Assembly (NCBI RefSeq): GCF_018860745.1
Contig: NZ_JAHKPY010000015.1
Location: 147,570-211,569, forward strand
Source: Zobellia uliginosa
GTDB taxonomy: Bacteria; Bacteroidota; Bacteroidia; Flavobacteriales; Flavobacteriaceae
Direction of reading: 5' to 3'
Length of the DNA: 64,000 nucleotides
The notes below the pieces were generated by a model, which was given only the letters and a program-made list of their open reading frames with translations, searched no databases and had not been told where the DNA came from. The position numbers and the translations under genes are program-made. Shown piece by piece: positions 45,122 to 55,080 of this stretch. How positions within the stretch are numbered: position 1 is the stretch's first letter; every line of letters begins with the position of its first letter.

Positions 45122-46354
45122 TTATATTAGTTGTTTCAATGCAATCTCAAATGCCGTTTGGCTGATGTTCTCTTTCGAGGGATTTTGTTTAAAAATTTTT
45201 AAAATGGCTTTCCGGATGGTTTCCGAAGTGTCATTAAATATAAGCTCATCGTCAATACCTACTCTTTTTTCCATGAAATAGGCAAATACACGTGCCATAC
45301 CACAATTGGAAATAAAATCCGGAACTAAACTAACCTTACCGTCTGTATATTCCATTATTGGCCCAAAGAAAATTTCCTTATCGGCAAAAGGCACATTCGC
45401 CCCGCAGGAAATCACTTCTAGTCCTGTATCAATCAATCTACTTATCTGATCTTTGGTCACTAACCGAGACGCAGCACAAGGTGCGAAAATTTCTGTTTGC
45501 AAAGACCATATACGGTCATTAATTTCCTTAAAAGGAATCATTTCATCTGCACTTGCGATTAGATTATTCCCATCTTTATTAAGAAAGAAGGTCTTTATCT
45601 CGTCAAAAGAAAATCCTTCTTCTTTGATTACACCTCCGGCCCTATCAATAATACCTACTACTTTAGCTCCCATTTGGGCCAAATAATACGCTGCAGCACT
45701 ACCAACATTTCCAAATCCTTGGATTACCGCCCTTTTACCAACAACACTACCTCCGTAAATATCATAATAGTGTTTTACCGCTTCAGCAACACCAAAACCG
45801 GTAATCATGTCGGCAACGGTATATTTTCTAGAAACCTCTGGCGAGTACTTTGTATTCTCCAAAGCTTTAATCACCCCTAAGCGTAACTGCCCAATTCTAT
45901 TAATCTTATCGGCTTCGGTAGGTTTAAAGTGACCGTTAAAGACTCCTTCTTGTGGATGCCAGACCCCTGCATCTTCCGTAATTGGAATAACTTCGTGAAT
46001 TTCATCTACGTTAAGATCACCACCCGTACCGTAATAACTTTTCAATAATGGTGATACCGCATGGTACCAACGTTCAAGCACTCCCTTTTTTCGTGGATCA
46101 TTAGGATTGAAGTTAATTCCGGATTTTGCTCCACCTATTGGCGGACCCGAAACGGTAAACTTAACTTCCATGGTTTTTGCTAGGGAAAGCACTTCATTCA
46201 TATCCAACCCCTCTCTCATTCTTGTTCCACCGCCTGCTGCTCCTCCCCTAAGTGAATTTATAACCGTCCACCCTTCGGCTTCAGTCTCGCTATCTTTCCA
46301 ATTAAAGACAATTTCAGGTGATTTATTCTCGTATGCTTGTAATAACTCTTTCAT
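45122..46354 (-). CDS. Glu/Leu/Phe/Val dehydrogenase (probable glutamate dehydrogenase)
   Basis: The 410-aa protein has the ELFV dehydrogenase domains. The N-terminal part carries GGAAGGGTRM and the catalytic lysine region SGPPIGGAKSGI, with the acidic residue in GTGGDLNVDE. The C-terminal Rossmann domain has AVIQGFGNVGSAAAYYLAQMGAKVVGI and IFAPCAASRLV. Its divergence from standard glutamate dehydrogenases (for example the SGPPIGG variant) leaves substrate choice open. GltBD at 48-54 kb assimilates ammonium, so this enzyme may serve catabolism. Confidence 0.85.
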   Translation of the reverse strand: MKELLQAYENKSPEIVFNWKDSETEAEGWTVINSLRGGAAGGGTRMREGLDMNEVLSLAKTMEVKFTVSGPPIGGAKSGINFNPNDPRKKGVLERWYHAVSPLLKSYYGTGGDLNVDEIHEVIPITEDAGVWHPQEGVFNGHFKPTEADKINRIGQLRLGVIKALENTKYSPEVSRKYTVADMITGFGVAEAVKHYYDIYGGSVVGKRAVIQGFGNVGSAAAYYLAQMGAKVVGIIDRAGGVIKEEGFSFDEIKTFFLNKDGNNLIASADEMIPFKEINDRIWSLQTEIFAPCAASRLVTKDQISRLIDTGLEVISCGANVPFADKEIFFGPIMEYTDGKVSLVPDFISNCGMARVFAYFMEKRVGIDDELIFNDTSETIRKAILKIFKQNPSKENISQTAFEIALKQLI

Positions 46355-46465
46355 TTTATGATGATTTAAATAAAAAATAATGACACTAACTACTCTCTTC
46401 CGAAAACCTCTCTTTCTTTACGCCAAAACGGCGTTACTGCTGTGTCATAATCTTGCGTTTAAATC

Positions 46466-46515
46466 AATTCGTAAAACGAATTCAACAAATATAAAAATTT
46501 GGCTTGGTTTCCAAA
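46466..46515 (-). promoter_or_regulatory. Promoter and inverted repeat upstream of glutamate dehydrogenase
   Basis: On the minus strand the -7 box TATATTTG (46486-46493) and -33 TTTG (46512-46515) are separated by 18 bp. Just downstream of the -7 box, AATTCGT (46466-46472) and ACGAATT (46476-46482) form a 7-bp inverted repeat with a 3-nt loop at the expected transcript start, leaving a leader of about 125 nt. Confidence 0.6.
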
Positions 46516-46593
46516 GTTTTTGATGGCTAATGAATGGTTAATTTTTCAAAAAAATAGCGAACAAAGCTAGGTGTAGATTTTATTATAGAAGCT

Positions 46594-46601
46594 TATATTT
46601 G
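46594..46601 (+). promoter_or_regulatory. -7 box of the acyl-CoA dehydrogenase gene
   Basis: TATATTTG matches TAnnTTTG, 29 nt before the ATG at 46631. No -33 TTG is at the usual distance. Confidence 0.5.
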
Positions 46602-46630
46602 TAGAAGCTCAAAAAAAAGACACAAAAATT

Positions 46631-47773
46631 ATGGATTTCTCATTATCAGAAGAACATTTAATGATTAGACAAGCTGCGCGCGATTTTGCTCAAAACGAAT
46701 TGTTGCCCGGCGTTATTGAAAGAGATGAAGCTCAAAAGTTCCCCAAAGAACAAATCAAGAAACTAGGTGAACTTGGTTTTTTAGGAATGATGACCGACCC
46801 AAAATATAACGGTAGCGGTATGGATACCTTATCTTACGTAATTGCCATGGAGGAACTATCAAAAGTTGATGCATCTGCATCAGTAGTAGTTTCCGTGAAC
46901 AATTCATTGGTCTGTTGGGGGCTTGAAGCCTTTGCCAATGAGGACCAAAAACAAAAATACTTAGCTCCCCTAGCTTCGGGACAGGTTATAGGCGCATTTT
47001 GCCTTTCCGAGCCAGAAGCAGGCAGCGACGCTACTTCTCAAAAAACTACAGCCATAGATAAGGGAGACCATTATATATTAAATGGCACCAAAAACTGGAT
47101 TACCAATGGAGGGACTGCAAGCACCTATCTTGTAATTGCCCAAACGGACAGAGAAAAAGGGCATAAAGGTATTAATGCCTTAATTGTAGAAAAAGGAATG
47201 CCAGGTTTTGAAATAGGACCAAAAGAAAATAAATTAGGTATTCGTGGTAGTGACACCCACTCCCTTAATTTTAATGATGTAAAAGTTCCAAAAGAAAACA
47301 GGATAGGTGATGATGGATTTGGTTTTAAGTTCGCCATGAAAACACTTGCCGGAGGACGTATAGGAATTGCAGCACAAGCTTTAGGTATAGCTGCTGGGGC
47401 TTACGAACTTGCCCTAAAGTATTCAAAAGAAAGAAAAGCGTTTGGCACAGAAATAGCAAACCACCAAGCTATTGCCTTCAAATTAGCGGATATGCACGTG
47501 CAAATTGAAGCCGCACGTAACCTTGTATATAAGGCCGCATGGGAAAAAGATCAAGGCAAGAATTACGACCTGTCTGGTGCAATTGCAAAATTATACGCTT
47601 CACAAGTAGCTATGGACACCACTGTGGAAGCAGTGCAAATTCACGGAGGCAATGGTTTTGTAAAGGATTACCATGTAGAGCGGCTTATGAGAGATGCCAA
47701 AATAACACAGATATACGAAGGAACATCAGAGATTCAAAAAATCGTGATTTCTAGAAGTATATTAAGGGATTAA
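46631..47773 (+). CDS. Acyl-CoA dehydrogenase
   Basis: This flavoenzyme introduces a trans-2 double bond into acyl-CoA and passes electrons to ETF (etfBA at 8 kb). The 380-aa protein has the three-domain ACAD layout: helical N-terminus (DFSLSEEHLMIRQAARDFA), middle beta domain (AFCLSEPEAGSDATSQKTTA, NWITNGGTASTYLV) and C-terminal helices (FAMKTLAGGRIGIAAQALGIA, QIHGGNGFVKDYHVERLMRDAKITQIYEGTSEIQ with the catalytic glutamate in YEGTSE). Chain-length specificity, short-chain/butyryl versus other, is not decidable by eye. Confidence 0.93.
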   Translation: MDFSLSEEHLMIRQAARDFAQNELLPGVIERDEAQKFPKEQIKKLGELGFLGMMTDPKYNGSGMDTLSYVIAMEELSKVDASASVVVSVNNSLVCWGLEAFANEDQKQKYLAPLASGQVIGAFCLSEPEAGSDATSQKTTAIDKGDHYILNGTKNWITNGGTASTYLVIAQTDREKGHKGINALIVEKGMPGFEIGPKENKLGIRGSDTHSLNFNDVKVPKENRIGDDGFGFKFAMKTLAGGRIGIAAQALGIAAGAYELALKYSKERKAFGTEIANHQAIAFKLADMHVQIEAARNLVYKAAWEKDQGKNYDLSGAIAKLYASQVAMDTTVEAVQIHGGNGFVKDYHVERLMRDAKITQIYEGTSEIQKIVISRSILRD

Positions 47774-48088
47774 ATTTAAAAATGATTACAACCCCGTTAT
47801 TTTTATCACATATCTAGCCAGAAAACGGGGTTTAATATCACTATACCACCCAAAATACAGGGGGTCTTCTTCAAAAGTTAAGAAATATAACAAATACCCC
47901 CTTAAAAAACCTTTCACAGGTGTATTGAATGTGCTAATTTTACCATTCTGATAAATTTAGCTCACATAAAAACCATATCTGAATATTTTTCAACGTTTTA
48001 TTCAAAACGTTGAATTTTTATTTGATTTGAAAAATATAGCTGCTAATTATTCAGTAGAAATGCTATTTTTGGATAAATACCATAATCT
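47774..48088 (+). other. 315-bp spacer upstream of gltB with hairpins and a -7 box
   Basis: AACCCCGTT (47790-47798) can pair with AACGGGGTT (47824-47832) as a loose terminator for the acyl-CoA dehydrogenase gene. TTCAACGTTTT (47989-47999) pairs perfectly with AAAACGTTGAA (48004-48014) around a 4-nt loop and is followed by a T-rich tract. TATTTTTG (48064-48071) is a good -7 box 17 nt before the gltB ATG. No gene is seen. Confidence 0.6.
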
Positions 48089-51000
48089 ATGACGTTGAAG
48101 AAGCAAGGGTTGTACCTACCGGAATTTGAACATGACAACTGTGGCGCAGGTTTTATCTGCAGCCTTAAAGGAAAAAAATCTAATGATATCATCCATAAAG
48201 CACTGGAGATATTAGACAAACTAGAGCACCGTGGAGCGGTTAGCTCTGATGGGAAAACTGGTGATGGTGCAGGTATCCTTATAGATATACCTCACGATTT
48301 CTTTAAAGCCGTTTGTGATTTTGAGCTTCCTGAGCCCGGTGAATATGCAGTAGGTAACATATTCTTACCGCAAAAGGAGAATCAGCGTGAATTCTGTATT
48401 TCTACTTTTGAAGAAAATATTAAAAAACAAGGCCTAAAGTTATTAGGCTGGAGAGATGTTCCGGTAAACCGATCTATTCCAGGTCGTGTTGCTATGGAAA
48501 CTGAGCCTTTTGTAAAGCAAATATTCATAGCTAAGGAAAATGCTGAGCAAGACTACTTCAACTTCAACCTTAAATTGTTCATCGCAAGAAAAGTTACGGA
48601 GCATGCCGTAATCAAATCAAAACTTTCCGAGAGCAAATTCTTTTACGTCCCTAGCCTTTCTACAAAAATTATCATATTCAAAGGCCTTTTGATGCCTAAG
48701 GACATTAGCCTATATTATAAAGACTTAATGGACCCTCGTGTGGTTACACGTTTATCATTGGTTCACCAACGTTTCTCTACCAACACTTTCCCTACTTGGG
48801 ATTTGGCGCAACCTTTTAGGTATATGTGCCATAATGGTGAAATAAATACGCTTCGTGGTAACGTATCCAGAATGCGTTCACGAGAAGAATTACTGAAGAG
48901 TGATTGGTTCGGAGACGAAATAAAAAATATACTACCTGTAATACTGCCAGGAAAATCAGATTCTGCTACTATGGATATGGTTGTGGAATTATTATTGATG
49001 ACAGGAAGGTCTTTACCTGAGGTAATGATGATTCTAGTACCTGAAGCATGGGAGAAAAACCCGGATATGTCCGAAGCAAAAAGAGCTTTCTACGAGTATC
49101 ACTCTTGTATGATGGAGCCATGGGATGGTCCTGCATCCGTTCCTTTTACGGATGGAAATTATATTGGCGCAGTTCTTGACCGTAACGGTTTAAGACCATC
49201 TCGTTACACGGTAACCAAAGATGACTATGTAATTATGTCGTCCGAAACCGGTGTTGTTCAAATTGCACCAGAGAATGTAGAGTTTCATGGAAGACTTGAG
49301 CCGGGAAAAATGTTCTTGGTGAACATGGAAGCAGGGCGCATCATTAATGATGAAGAAATTAAAGAGGAGATAGCTAGTCGTCTACCTTATAAAAAGTGGC
49401 TAGATAAAAACTTGGTACACTTAAAGAACATACCTTATAATGATTGTCCATTATTTTTAGGGGAAGCTTCTCTTGAAAAGCGTAAATCTGTTTTTGGTTA
49501 TACGCTCGAAGATATCAACACGATTATCCTTCCAATGGGTAAAACTGCAAAAGAACCTATAGGTTCTATGGGATCTGATACTCCTATTGCAGTGCTATCT
49601 CAGCGTCCGCAGCTAATATATAATTATTTCCAACAGTTGTTCGCACAGGTAACGAATCCTCCTTTAGATGGTATTCGTGAGGAATTGATTACTGATATTA
49701 GTCTTACACTAGGTAGTGACCATAATATATTCGATTACTCTGAATTGCATTGCCGTAAACTTAAAATTCAGAATCCGGTTATTTCCAAAGAAGATTTGGA
49801 TAAAATAAAAAACTATGACGCTAGTCCTGATTACAAAGTAGTTTCTATCCCAACTCTTTATGAAATACACAGAGGTCATAACGGATTGGAAGATGCTTTG
49901 GAATCTATTCTGGACCAAGCATCCAAAGCTATTGACCAGGGTGCGAATATAATTATCCTTTCCGATAGAAATGTAAATGAATCTCAGGCACCAATCCCTG
50001 CGTTATTAGCTTGTTCTTACGTAAACAGTGGGCTTCAGCGTTTAGGCAAAAGAAGCAAGCTTAGTGTTATCATTGAGTCGGCCGAACCTAGAGAGGTGCA
50101 CCATTTCTGTTTATTATTCGGTTTTGGAGCTAGTGCCATTAACCCTTATTTGGTTAACGAAATCATTGGTGAGCAAATAGAAGAGAACAATATAACGGAC
50201 TTTACTGCGGAAGAAGCCATCAAGAATTATAATAAAGCTGTTGGCAAGGGTATTCTTAAGGTAATGAACAAAATTGGCATTTCTACCTTGAACTCATACC
50301 GAGGGTCTCAACTTTTTGAATGTATTGGTATCAATAGTAAAGTAGTTGACAAATATTTCCCTAATACACCTACCCGTATTCAAGGTATTGGTTTATATCA
50401 AATAGAAAAAGAAGTTGCTAAGCGTCACAAAAAAGCATTTAGCACAAAAGAGGTTGCCGCTAACCTTGATTTGGAAATAGGCGGAGAATACCGCTGGAGA
50501 CGTGATGGTGAAAAGCACATGTTTAATCCATTAACGGTAGCTAAACTTCAAAAAGCTGTACGTGGTAATGAAAATGACACCTATAAGGAGTATTCTTCCA
50601 TGGTGAACGAACAGTCTAAGAATTTGATGACCATCCGTGGTTTATTCGAATTCTCTAATTACGATCCTATTCCACTGGAAGAAGTTGAGCCATGGACGGA
50701 AATCGTGAAACGCTTCAAAACCGGAGCTATGTCTTATGGGTCCATCAGTAAAGAGGCTCACGAGAACTTGGCAATTGCTATGAACCGTATTGGAGGTAAG
50801 AGTAATTCCGGCGAAGGCGGTGAAGACGCTGAACGTTTTTATAAAAATGCAACAGGTGACTGGAGAAACAGTGCTATCAAACAAGTTGCATCAGGTCGTT
50901 TTGGAGTTACTTCCGATTATTTGACCAATGCTAAAGAAATACAAATTAAAATGGCTCAGGGTGCTAAACCAGGCGAAGGTGGTCAACTGCCAGGTCCAAA

Positions 51001-52597
51001 GGTGAATCCTTCCATTGCTAAAACAAGAAATTCTACACCTTATGTAGGTTTAATTTCACCTCCACCGCATCACGATATTTACTCTATTGAAGATTTATCG
51101 CAGTTAATATATGATTTAAAATCAGCAAACCGAGAAGCACGTATTAACGTTAAATTGGTTTCTGAAGTTGGTGTAGGCACTGTTGCTGCAGGGGTTTCAA
51201 AAGCAAAAGCAGATGTTGTTCTTATCTCAGGATTTGACGGAGGTACGGGAGCATCTCCCCTAACATCTTTAAAACATGCAGGTCTACCTTGGGAACTTGG
51301 TGTTGCGGAAGCACAACAAACTTTGGTCATGAACGACCTTAGAAATAGAATCGTACTTGAATGTGATGGTCAGCTTAAGACTGGTCGGGATGTAGCAGTT
51401 GCCTGTTTATTAGGTGCTGAAGAATTTGGTTTTGCCACAGCACCTCTAGTTGCTTCAGGTTGTATCATGATGCGTGTTTGCCATTTAAATACCTGTCCAG
51501 TAGGTATCGCTACTCAAAACCCAGAACTACGTAAGAAATTTGCCGGTAAACCAGAGCACGTGGTAAACTATATGTATTTCGTAGCACAAGAACTACGTGA
51601 GATTATGGCGCAGTTAGGTTTCAGGACAATTAATGAAATGGTTGGTCAGGTTCAGAAACTAGATCGTAAGAAAGCTATTGATCATTACAAATCCGCAGGT
51701 ATAGATTTAACTCCAATTTTATATCAGGTTGATGTACCAGCTGGAACTAAGTTCTATAACACACAAAAACAAACGCACGATGTAGATAAGTCAATTGAAT
51801 TTGATATCATCGCAAAAGCGAATCCATCTTTATTTAGAAAGGAAAAACTAACATTGGAATTTCCGATTAAAAATACAGATAGAGCGGTTGGAGCAATTAT
51901 AAGTAATGAGATTTCAAAAGTATACGGAGCACAGGGATTACCTATCAACACTTTAAAACTCAACTTTACAGGTTCCGCAGGACAAAGTTTTGGGGCTTTT
52001 GCTACAAGAGGTTTGACCATGACAGTTAACGGAAACACAAATGATTATCTAGGCAAAGGTTTATCCGGCGCTAAATTGGTAATCAAGGTTCCCGAGAAAT
52101 CTACCATCGTACCAGAAGACAACGTAATTACAGGTAATGTTACCCTTTATGGAGCAACTGCCGGTCGTGCTTATATAAACGGAAAAGCGGGTGAGCGGTT
52201 CTGTGTTCGTAACTCGGGAGCTAAAGCAGTAGTAGAGGGTATTGGCGATCACGGTTGTGAATATATGACAGGTGGTGTTGCCGTAATTCTTGGCGAAGTA
52301 GGAAGAAACTTTGGTGCAGGTATGAGTGGTGGTATAGCCTTCATATACGATCAAAAAGGAACCTTCAAGAAAAAGTGTAATAACGATGACCTTAACTTAT
52401 TAGAGGTTACTGAAGATAATGATATTAAGGAATTAAAGGATCTCATCGAAAGCCATTACAACTCTACATTGAGTCCGCTTGCACAGCGTATTTTAGAGAA
52501 ATGGGAAGATTGTCTACCTAAGTTCGTTAAGGTCTTACCTGAAGAATACAAACAGGCATTACTACGTATGGAAAGAGAAAAATTAGAAACTATTTAA
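48089..52597 (+). CDS. gltB: Glutamate synthase (NADPH), large subunit
   Basis: GltB transfers the amide of glutamine to 2-oxoglutarate, giving two glutamates. The 1502-aa protein has an N-terminal glutamine amidotransferase domain in which a 17-residue propeptide precedes the nucleophile Cys18 (DNCGAGF). The central domain, the FMN-binding synthase domain (GAMSYGSISKEAHENLAIAMN, GEGGEDAERF, ISGFDGGTGASP), the 3Fe-4S site CIMMRVCHLNTC and the C-terminal beta-helix (GNVTLYGATAGRAYINGKAGERFCVRNSG) follow. Length is normal. gltD follows after 9 bp. Confidence 0.97.
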   Translation: MTLKKQGLYLPEFEHDNCGAGFICSLKGKKSNDIIHKALEILDKLEHRGAVSSDGKTGDGAGILIDIPHDFFKAVCDFELPEPGEYAVGNIFLPQKENQREFCISTFEENIKKQGLKLLGWRDVPVNRSIPGRVAMETEPFVKQIFIAKENAEQDYFNFNLKLFIARKVTEHAVIKSKLSESKFFYVPSLSTKIIIFKGLLMPKDISLYYKDLMDPRVVTRLSLVHQRFSTNTFPTWDLAQPFRYMCHNGEINTLRGNVSRMRSREELLKSDWFGDEIKNILPVILPGKSDSATMDMVVELLLMTGRSLPEVMMILVPEAWEKNPDMSEAKRAFYEYHSCMMEPWDGPASVPFTDGNYIGAVLDRNGLRPSRYTVTKDDYVIMSSETGVVQIAPENVEFHGRLEPGKMFLVNMEAGRIINDEEIKEEIASRLPYKKWLDKNLVHLKNIPYNDCPLFLGEASLEKRKSVFGYTLEDINTIILPMGKTAKEPIGSMGSDTPIAVLSQRPQLIYNYFQQLFAQVTNPPLDGIREELITDISLTLGSDHNIFDYSELHCRKLKIQNPVISKEDLDKIKNYDASPDYKVVSIPTLYEIHRGHNGLEDALESILDQASKAIDQGANIIILSDRNVNESQAPIPALLACSYVNSGLQRLGKRSKLSVIIESAEPREVHHFCLLFGFGASAINPYLVNEIIGEQIEENNITDFTAEEAIKNYNKAVGKGILKVMNKIGISTLNSYRGSQLFECIGINSKVVDKYFPNTPTRIQGIGLYQIEKEVAKRHKKAFSTKEVAANLDLEIGGEYRWRRDGEKHMFNPLTVAKLQKAVRGNENDTYKEYSSMVNEQSKNLMTIRGLFEFSNYDPIPLEEVEPWTEIVKRFKTGAMSYGSISKEAHENLAIAMNRIGGKSNSGEGGEDAERFYKNATGDWRNSAIKQVASGRFGVTSDYLTNAKEIQIKMAQGAKPGEGGQLPGPKVNPSIAKTRNSTPYVGLISPPPHHDIYSIEDLSQLIYDLKSANREARINVKLVSEVGVGTVAAGVSKAKADVVLISGFDGGTGASPLTSLKHAGLPWELGVAEAQQTLVMNDLRNRIVLECDGQLKTGRDVAVACLLGAEEFGFATAPLVASGCIMMRVCHLNTCPVGIATQNPELRKKFAGKPEHVVNYMYFVAQELREIMAQLGFRTINEMVGQVQKLDRKKAIDHYKSAGIDLTPILYQVDVPAGTKFYNTQKQTHDVDKSIEFDIIAKANPSLFRKEKLTLEFPIKNTDRAVGAIISNEISKVYGAQGLPINTLKLNFTGSAGQSFGAFATRGLTMTVNGNTNDYLGKGLSGAKLVIKVPEKSTIVPEDNVITGNVTLYGATAGRAYINGKAGERFCVRNSGAKAVVEGIGDHGCEYMTGGVAVILGEVGRNFGAGMSGGIAFIYDQKGTFKKKCNNDDLNLLEVTEDNDIKELKDLIESHYNSTLSPLAQRILEKWEDCLPKFVKVLPEEYKQALLRMEREKLETI

Positions 52598-52606
52598 AGT
52601 CGAGAA

Positions 52607-54073
52607 ATGGGAAAGATTACAGGATTTTTGGAATTCGATAGAAAAGTAGAATCGTACGCGCCTGTTGAAGAACGCGTTAAAAATTATCATGAGTTCACCG
52701 TTCCGTTAAAGGATAATGAACTTAAAGATCAAGGTGCAAGATGTATGGACTGCGGCATTCCTTTTTGCCATAGTGGTTGCCCATTAGGTAACTTAATTCC
52801 AGATTTTAATGATGCGGTTTACCGTGGAAAATGGGATAAGGCTGCCAAAATTTTACACTCTACTAACAATTTTCCGGAATTTACCGGTAGACTTTGTCCT
52901 GCACCCTGCGAAGAAGCATGTGTGCTAGGTATTAACGAAGATCCGGTAACGATAGAAAATATTGAGAAGAATATAGTAGAAACAGCTTTTGCAAAAGGCT
53001 GGGTGGTTGCTGAGCCTCCTGCTACAAGAACTGATAAAAAAGTAGCTGTTGTAGGTTCTGGACCTGCAGGACTTGCCGCCGCACAGCAACTGAACCGTGC
53101 CGGACATCATGTTACTGTTTTCGAAAGAGACGAAAAACCAGGTGGGTTATTACGTTATGGTATTCCTGATTTTAAGATGGAAAAAAATATCATAGACCGT
53201 AGACTTAAGGTTCTTGAAGAAGAAGGCATTGAGTTTAAATGTGGCGTTCATGTGGGAAAAGATATCTCTGGTGAGGATCTCAAAAATGATTTTGATGCTG
53301 TAGTACTTTCAGGAGGAGCTACTGTCCGCAGAAATTTGCCAATTGAAGGTGCAGACCTAAAAGGTGTTGTACAGGCTATGGATTTCTTACCACAAAACAA
53401 CCGCAGGGTAGACGGTGTTAAAACCTTTGAAAATGAAATAATGGCTACTGGTAAAGATGTTGTCGTTATTGGCGGTGGTGATACGGGTTCTGACTGTATA
53501 GGAACTTCAATAAGACATGGTGCAACCTCGGTTTCTAACTTTGAAATTATGCCAATGTCCACCGTAGAAAGACCCGAAGGACAACCTTGGCCTTTCTGGC
53601 CCATGCGTTTAAAAACCAGTACTTCCCATAAAGAAGGTGCAGAACGTTTTTTCAGCATATCCACCAAAAAATTCTTAGGAGACAAGGATGGAAATCTAAC
53701 CGGATTAGTTACCTCTGAAGTAGAATGGATCAAAACGCCGGGACAACGACCCCAACTAAAGGAAGTTCCTGGTACCGAGAAAGAATGGAAATGCGAACTA
53801 GCTCTTTTAGCTTTAGGATTTACCGGTTCCGAAATGACAATTGCAGAGCAGTTAGGTATTGAAGCAGATGATAGAACCAACATCAAAGCTAGCGAAGCTG
53901 ATTACAAAACAAATGTACCTGGAATTTTTGCTGCTGGTGATCAAAGACGTGGCCAATCATTAATTGTTTGGGCTATTTCGGAAGGTCGTCAAGCTGCATA
54001 TCATGTGGACACTTACCTTATGGGGGAATCTGCCCTACCGTTAAAAGGCGAAGGAGATTTACCACGGGTATAG
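52607..54073 (+). CDS. gltD: Glutamate synthase (NADPH), small subunit
   Basis: GltD oxidises NADPH and feeds electrons to GltB. The 488-aa protein begins with the cysteine-rich 4Fe-4S domain (CMDCGIPFCHSGCPLGN and CPAPCEEAC). FAD binding is at VAVVGSGPAGLAAAQQLNRAGH and NADPH binding at VVVIGGGDTGSDCIGTSIRHGA. GIFAAGDQRRGQSLIVWAISEGRQAA closes the FAD site. It is co-transcribed with gltB and followed by a strong terminator. Confidence 0.97.
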   Translation: MGKITGFLEFDRKVESYAPVEERVKNYHEFTVPLKDNELKDQGARCMDCGIPFCHSGCPLGNLIPDFNDAVYRGKWDKAAKILHSTNNFPEFTGRLCPAPCEEACVLGINEDPVTIENIEKNIVETAFAKGWVVAEPPATRTDKKVAVVGSGPAGLAAAQQLNRAGHHVTVFERDEKPGGLLRYGIPDFKMEKNIIDRRLKVLEEEGIEFKCGVHVGKDISGEDLKNDFDAVVLSGGATVRRNLPIEGADLKGVVQAMDFLPQNNRRVDGVKTFENEIMATGKDVVVIGGGDTGSDCIGTSIRHGATSVSNFEIMPMSTVERPEGQPWPFWPMRLKTSTSHKEGAERFFSISTKKFLGDKDGNLTGLVTSEVEWIKTPGQRPQLKEVPGTEKEWKCELALLALGFTGSEMTIAEQLGIEADDRTNIKASEADYKTNVPGIFAAGDQRRGQSLIVWAISEGRQAAYHVDTYLMGESALPLKGEGDLPRV

Positions 54074-54106
54074 CCCCGGGTTAGTTTTATAGACTAGATT
54101 TTATAC

Positions 54107-54140
54107 AATCCAACCCAATTAAATTGGGTTGGATTTTTTT
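54107..54140 (+). terminator. Intrinsic terminator of gltBD
   Basis: AATCCAACCCAAT (54107-54119) pairs with ATTGGGTTGGATT (54123-54135) around a 3-nt loop and runs into a T-tract, shortly after the gltD stop. Confidence 0.92.
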
Positions 54141-54180
54141 ATCCATTACGTTTCCGTAATAAACTCCCTGTACTTCTGTT

Positions 54181-55041
54181 ATGAACATTAAAAAAGTGCT
54201 CTTTTATATGATTATTAGTGCTTTGGCATTTACATTAATGAATGTTGCCGTTAAGCAATTACAACACTACAGCGTTTATCAAATTGTATTCTTTAGAGGT
54301 TTTGGCTCTTTCGTTCTCACTATGGCCATTCTTAAACAATTAAAGGTTCCCATTTTGGGAAACAACAAGAAATTACTTATCCTTAGAGCTATTGTTGGAA
54401 CAAGCTCAATGACCTTGTTCTTTATGTCATTAAAATATCTTTCCGCAGGCACAGCGGTCTCATTGCGTTATCTAGCTCCTATTTTTTCCGCTATTTTTGC
54501 CATATTTCTTTTAAAAGAAAAAGTAAAGCCCGTTCAATGGCTATTCTTTATAATTTCTTTTCTAGGAGTTCTTATATTAAAAGGATTGGACACTAATTTG
54601 GACAGTACTGGACTAATTCTCGTTTTTGGTGCAGCGGTTCTCAGCGGACTAGTTTATATTATTATAAGTAAAATAGGAAAAAGCGACCACCCCATTGTTA
54701 TTGTAAACTACTTCATGTTTACCGCAACCCTTTTTGGAGGCATATTAATGATACCTTATTGGCAAAACCCAAAAGGCATGGACTGGTTGTTTCTTTCAAC
54801 CCTAGGTTTTTTTGGGTTTGTTGGTCAACTATATATGACCAAAGCTTTTCAAATAGCCTCAAACAACCTTGTTGCGCCCTTTAAGTATTTAGAAGTTCTT
54901 TTTACCGGCTTAATTGGATTTATGTGGTTAGGTGAAATATATACCGTCTGGAGTTTAGTTGGCATACTTCTGATTATCGCAGGTCTAGTAATGAATGTTG
55001 CTTACAAGGCCCGTGATAAAAGATATACTTTTAAATCTTAA
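54181..55041 (+). CDS. DMT-superfamily transporter (EamA family)
   Basis: The 286-aa inner-membrane protein has ten hydrophobic helices in two EamA repeats (for example IISALAFTLMNVAVKQL ... QIVFFRGFGSFVL in the first, and LGFFGFVGQLYMTKAFQIASNNLVAPFKYLEVLFTGLIGFMWLGE in the second). Such proteins export or import small metabolites; the substrate cannot be read from sequence. It is a single gene after the gltBD terminator and convergent with the sulfatase gene. Confidence 0.88.
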   Translation: MNIKKVLFYMIISALAFTLMNVAVKQLQHYSVYQIVFFRGFGSFVLTMAILKQLKVPILGNNKKLLILRAIVGTSSMTLFFMSLKYLSAGTAVSLRYLAPIFSAIFAIFLLKEKVKPVQWLFFIISFLGVLILKGLDTNLDSTGLILVFGAAVLSGLVYIIISKIGKSDHPIVIVNYFMFTATLFGGILMIPYWQNPKGMDWLFLSTLGFFGFVGQLYMTKAFQIASNNLVAPFKYLEVLFTGLIGFMWLGEIYTVWSLVGILLIIAGLVMNVAYKARDKRYTFKS

Positions 55042-55080
55042 ATGACCAAGAGCATCTTGTTTTTAAAAACACCGTCCTGA

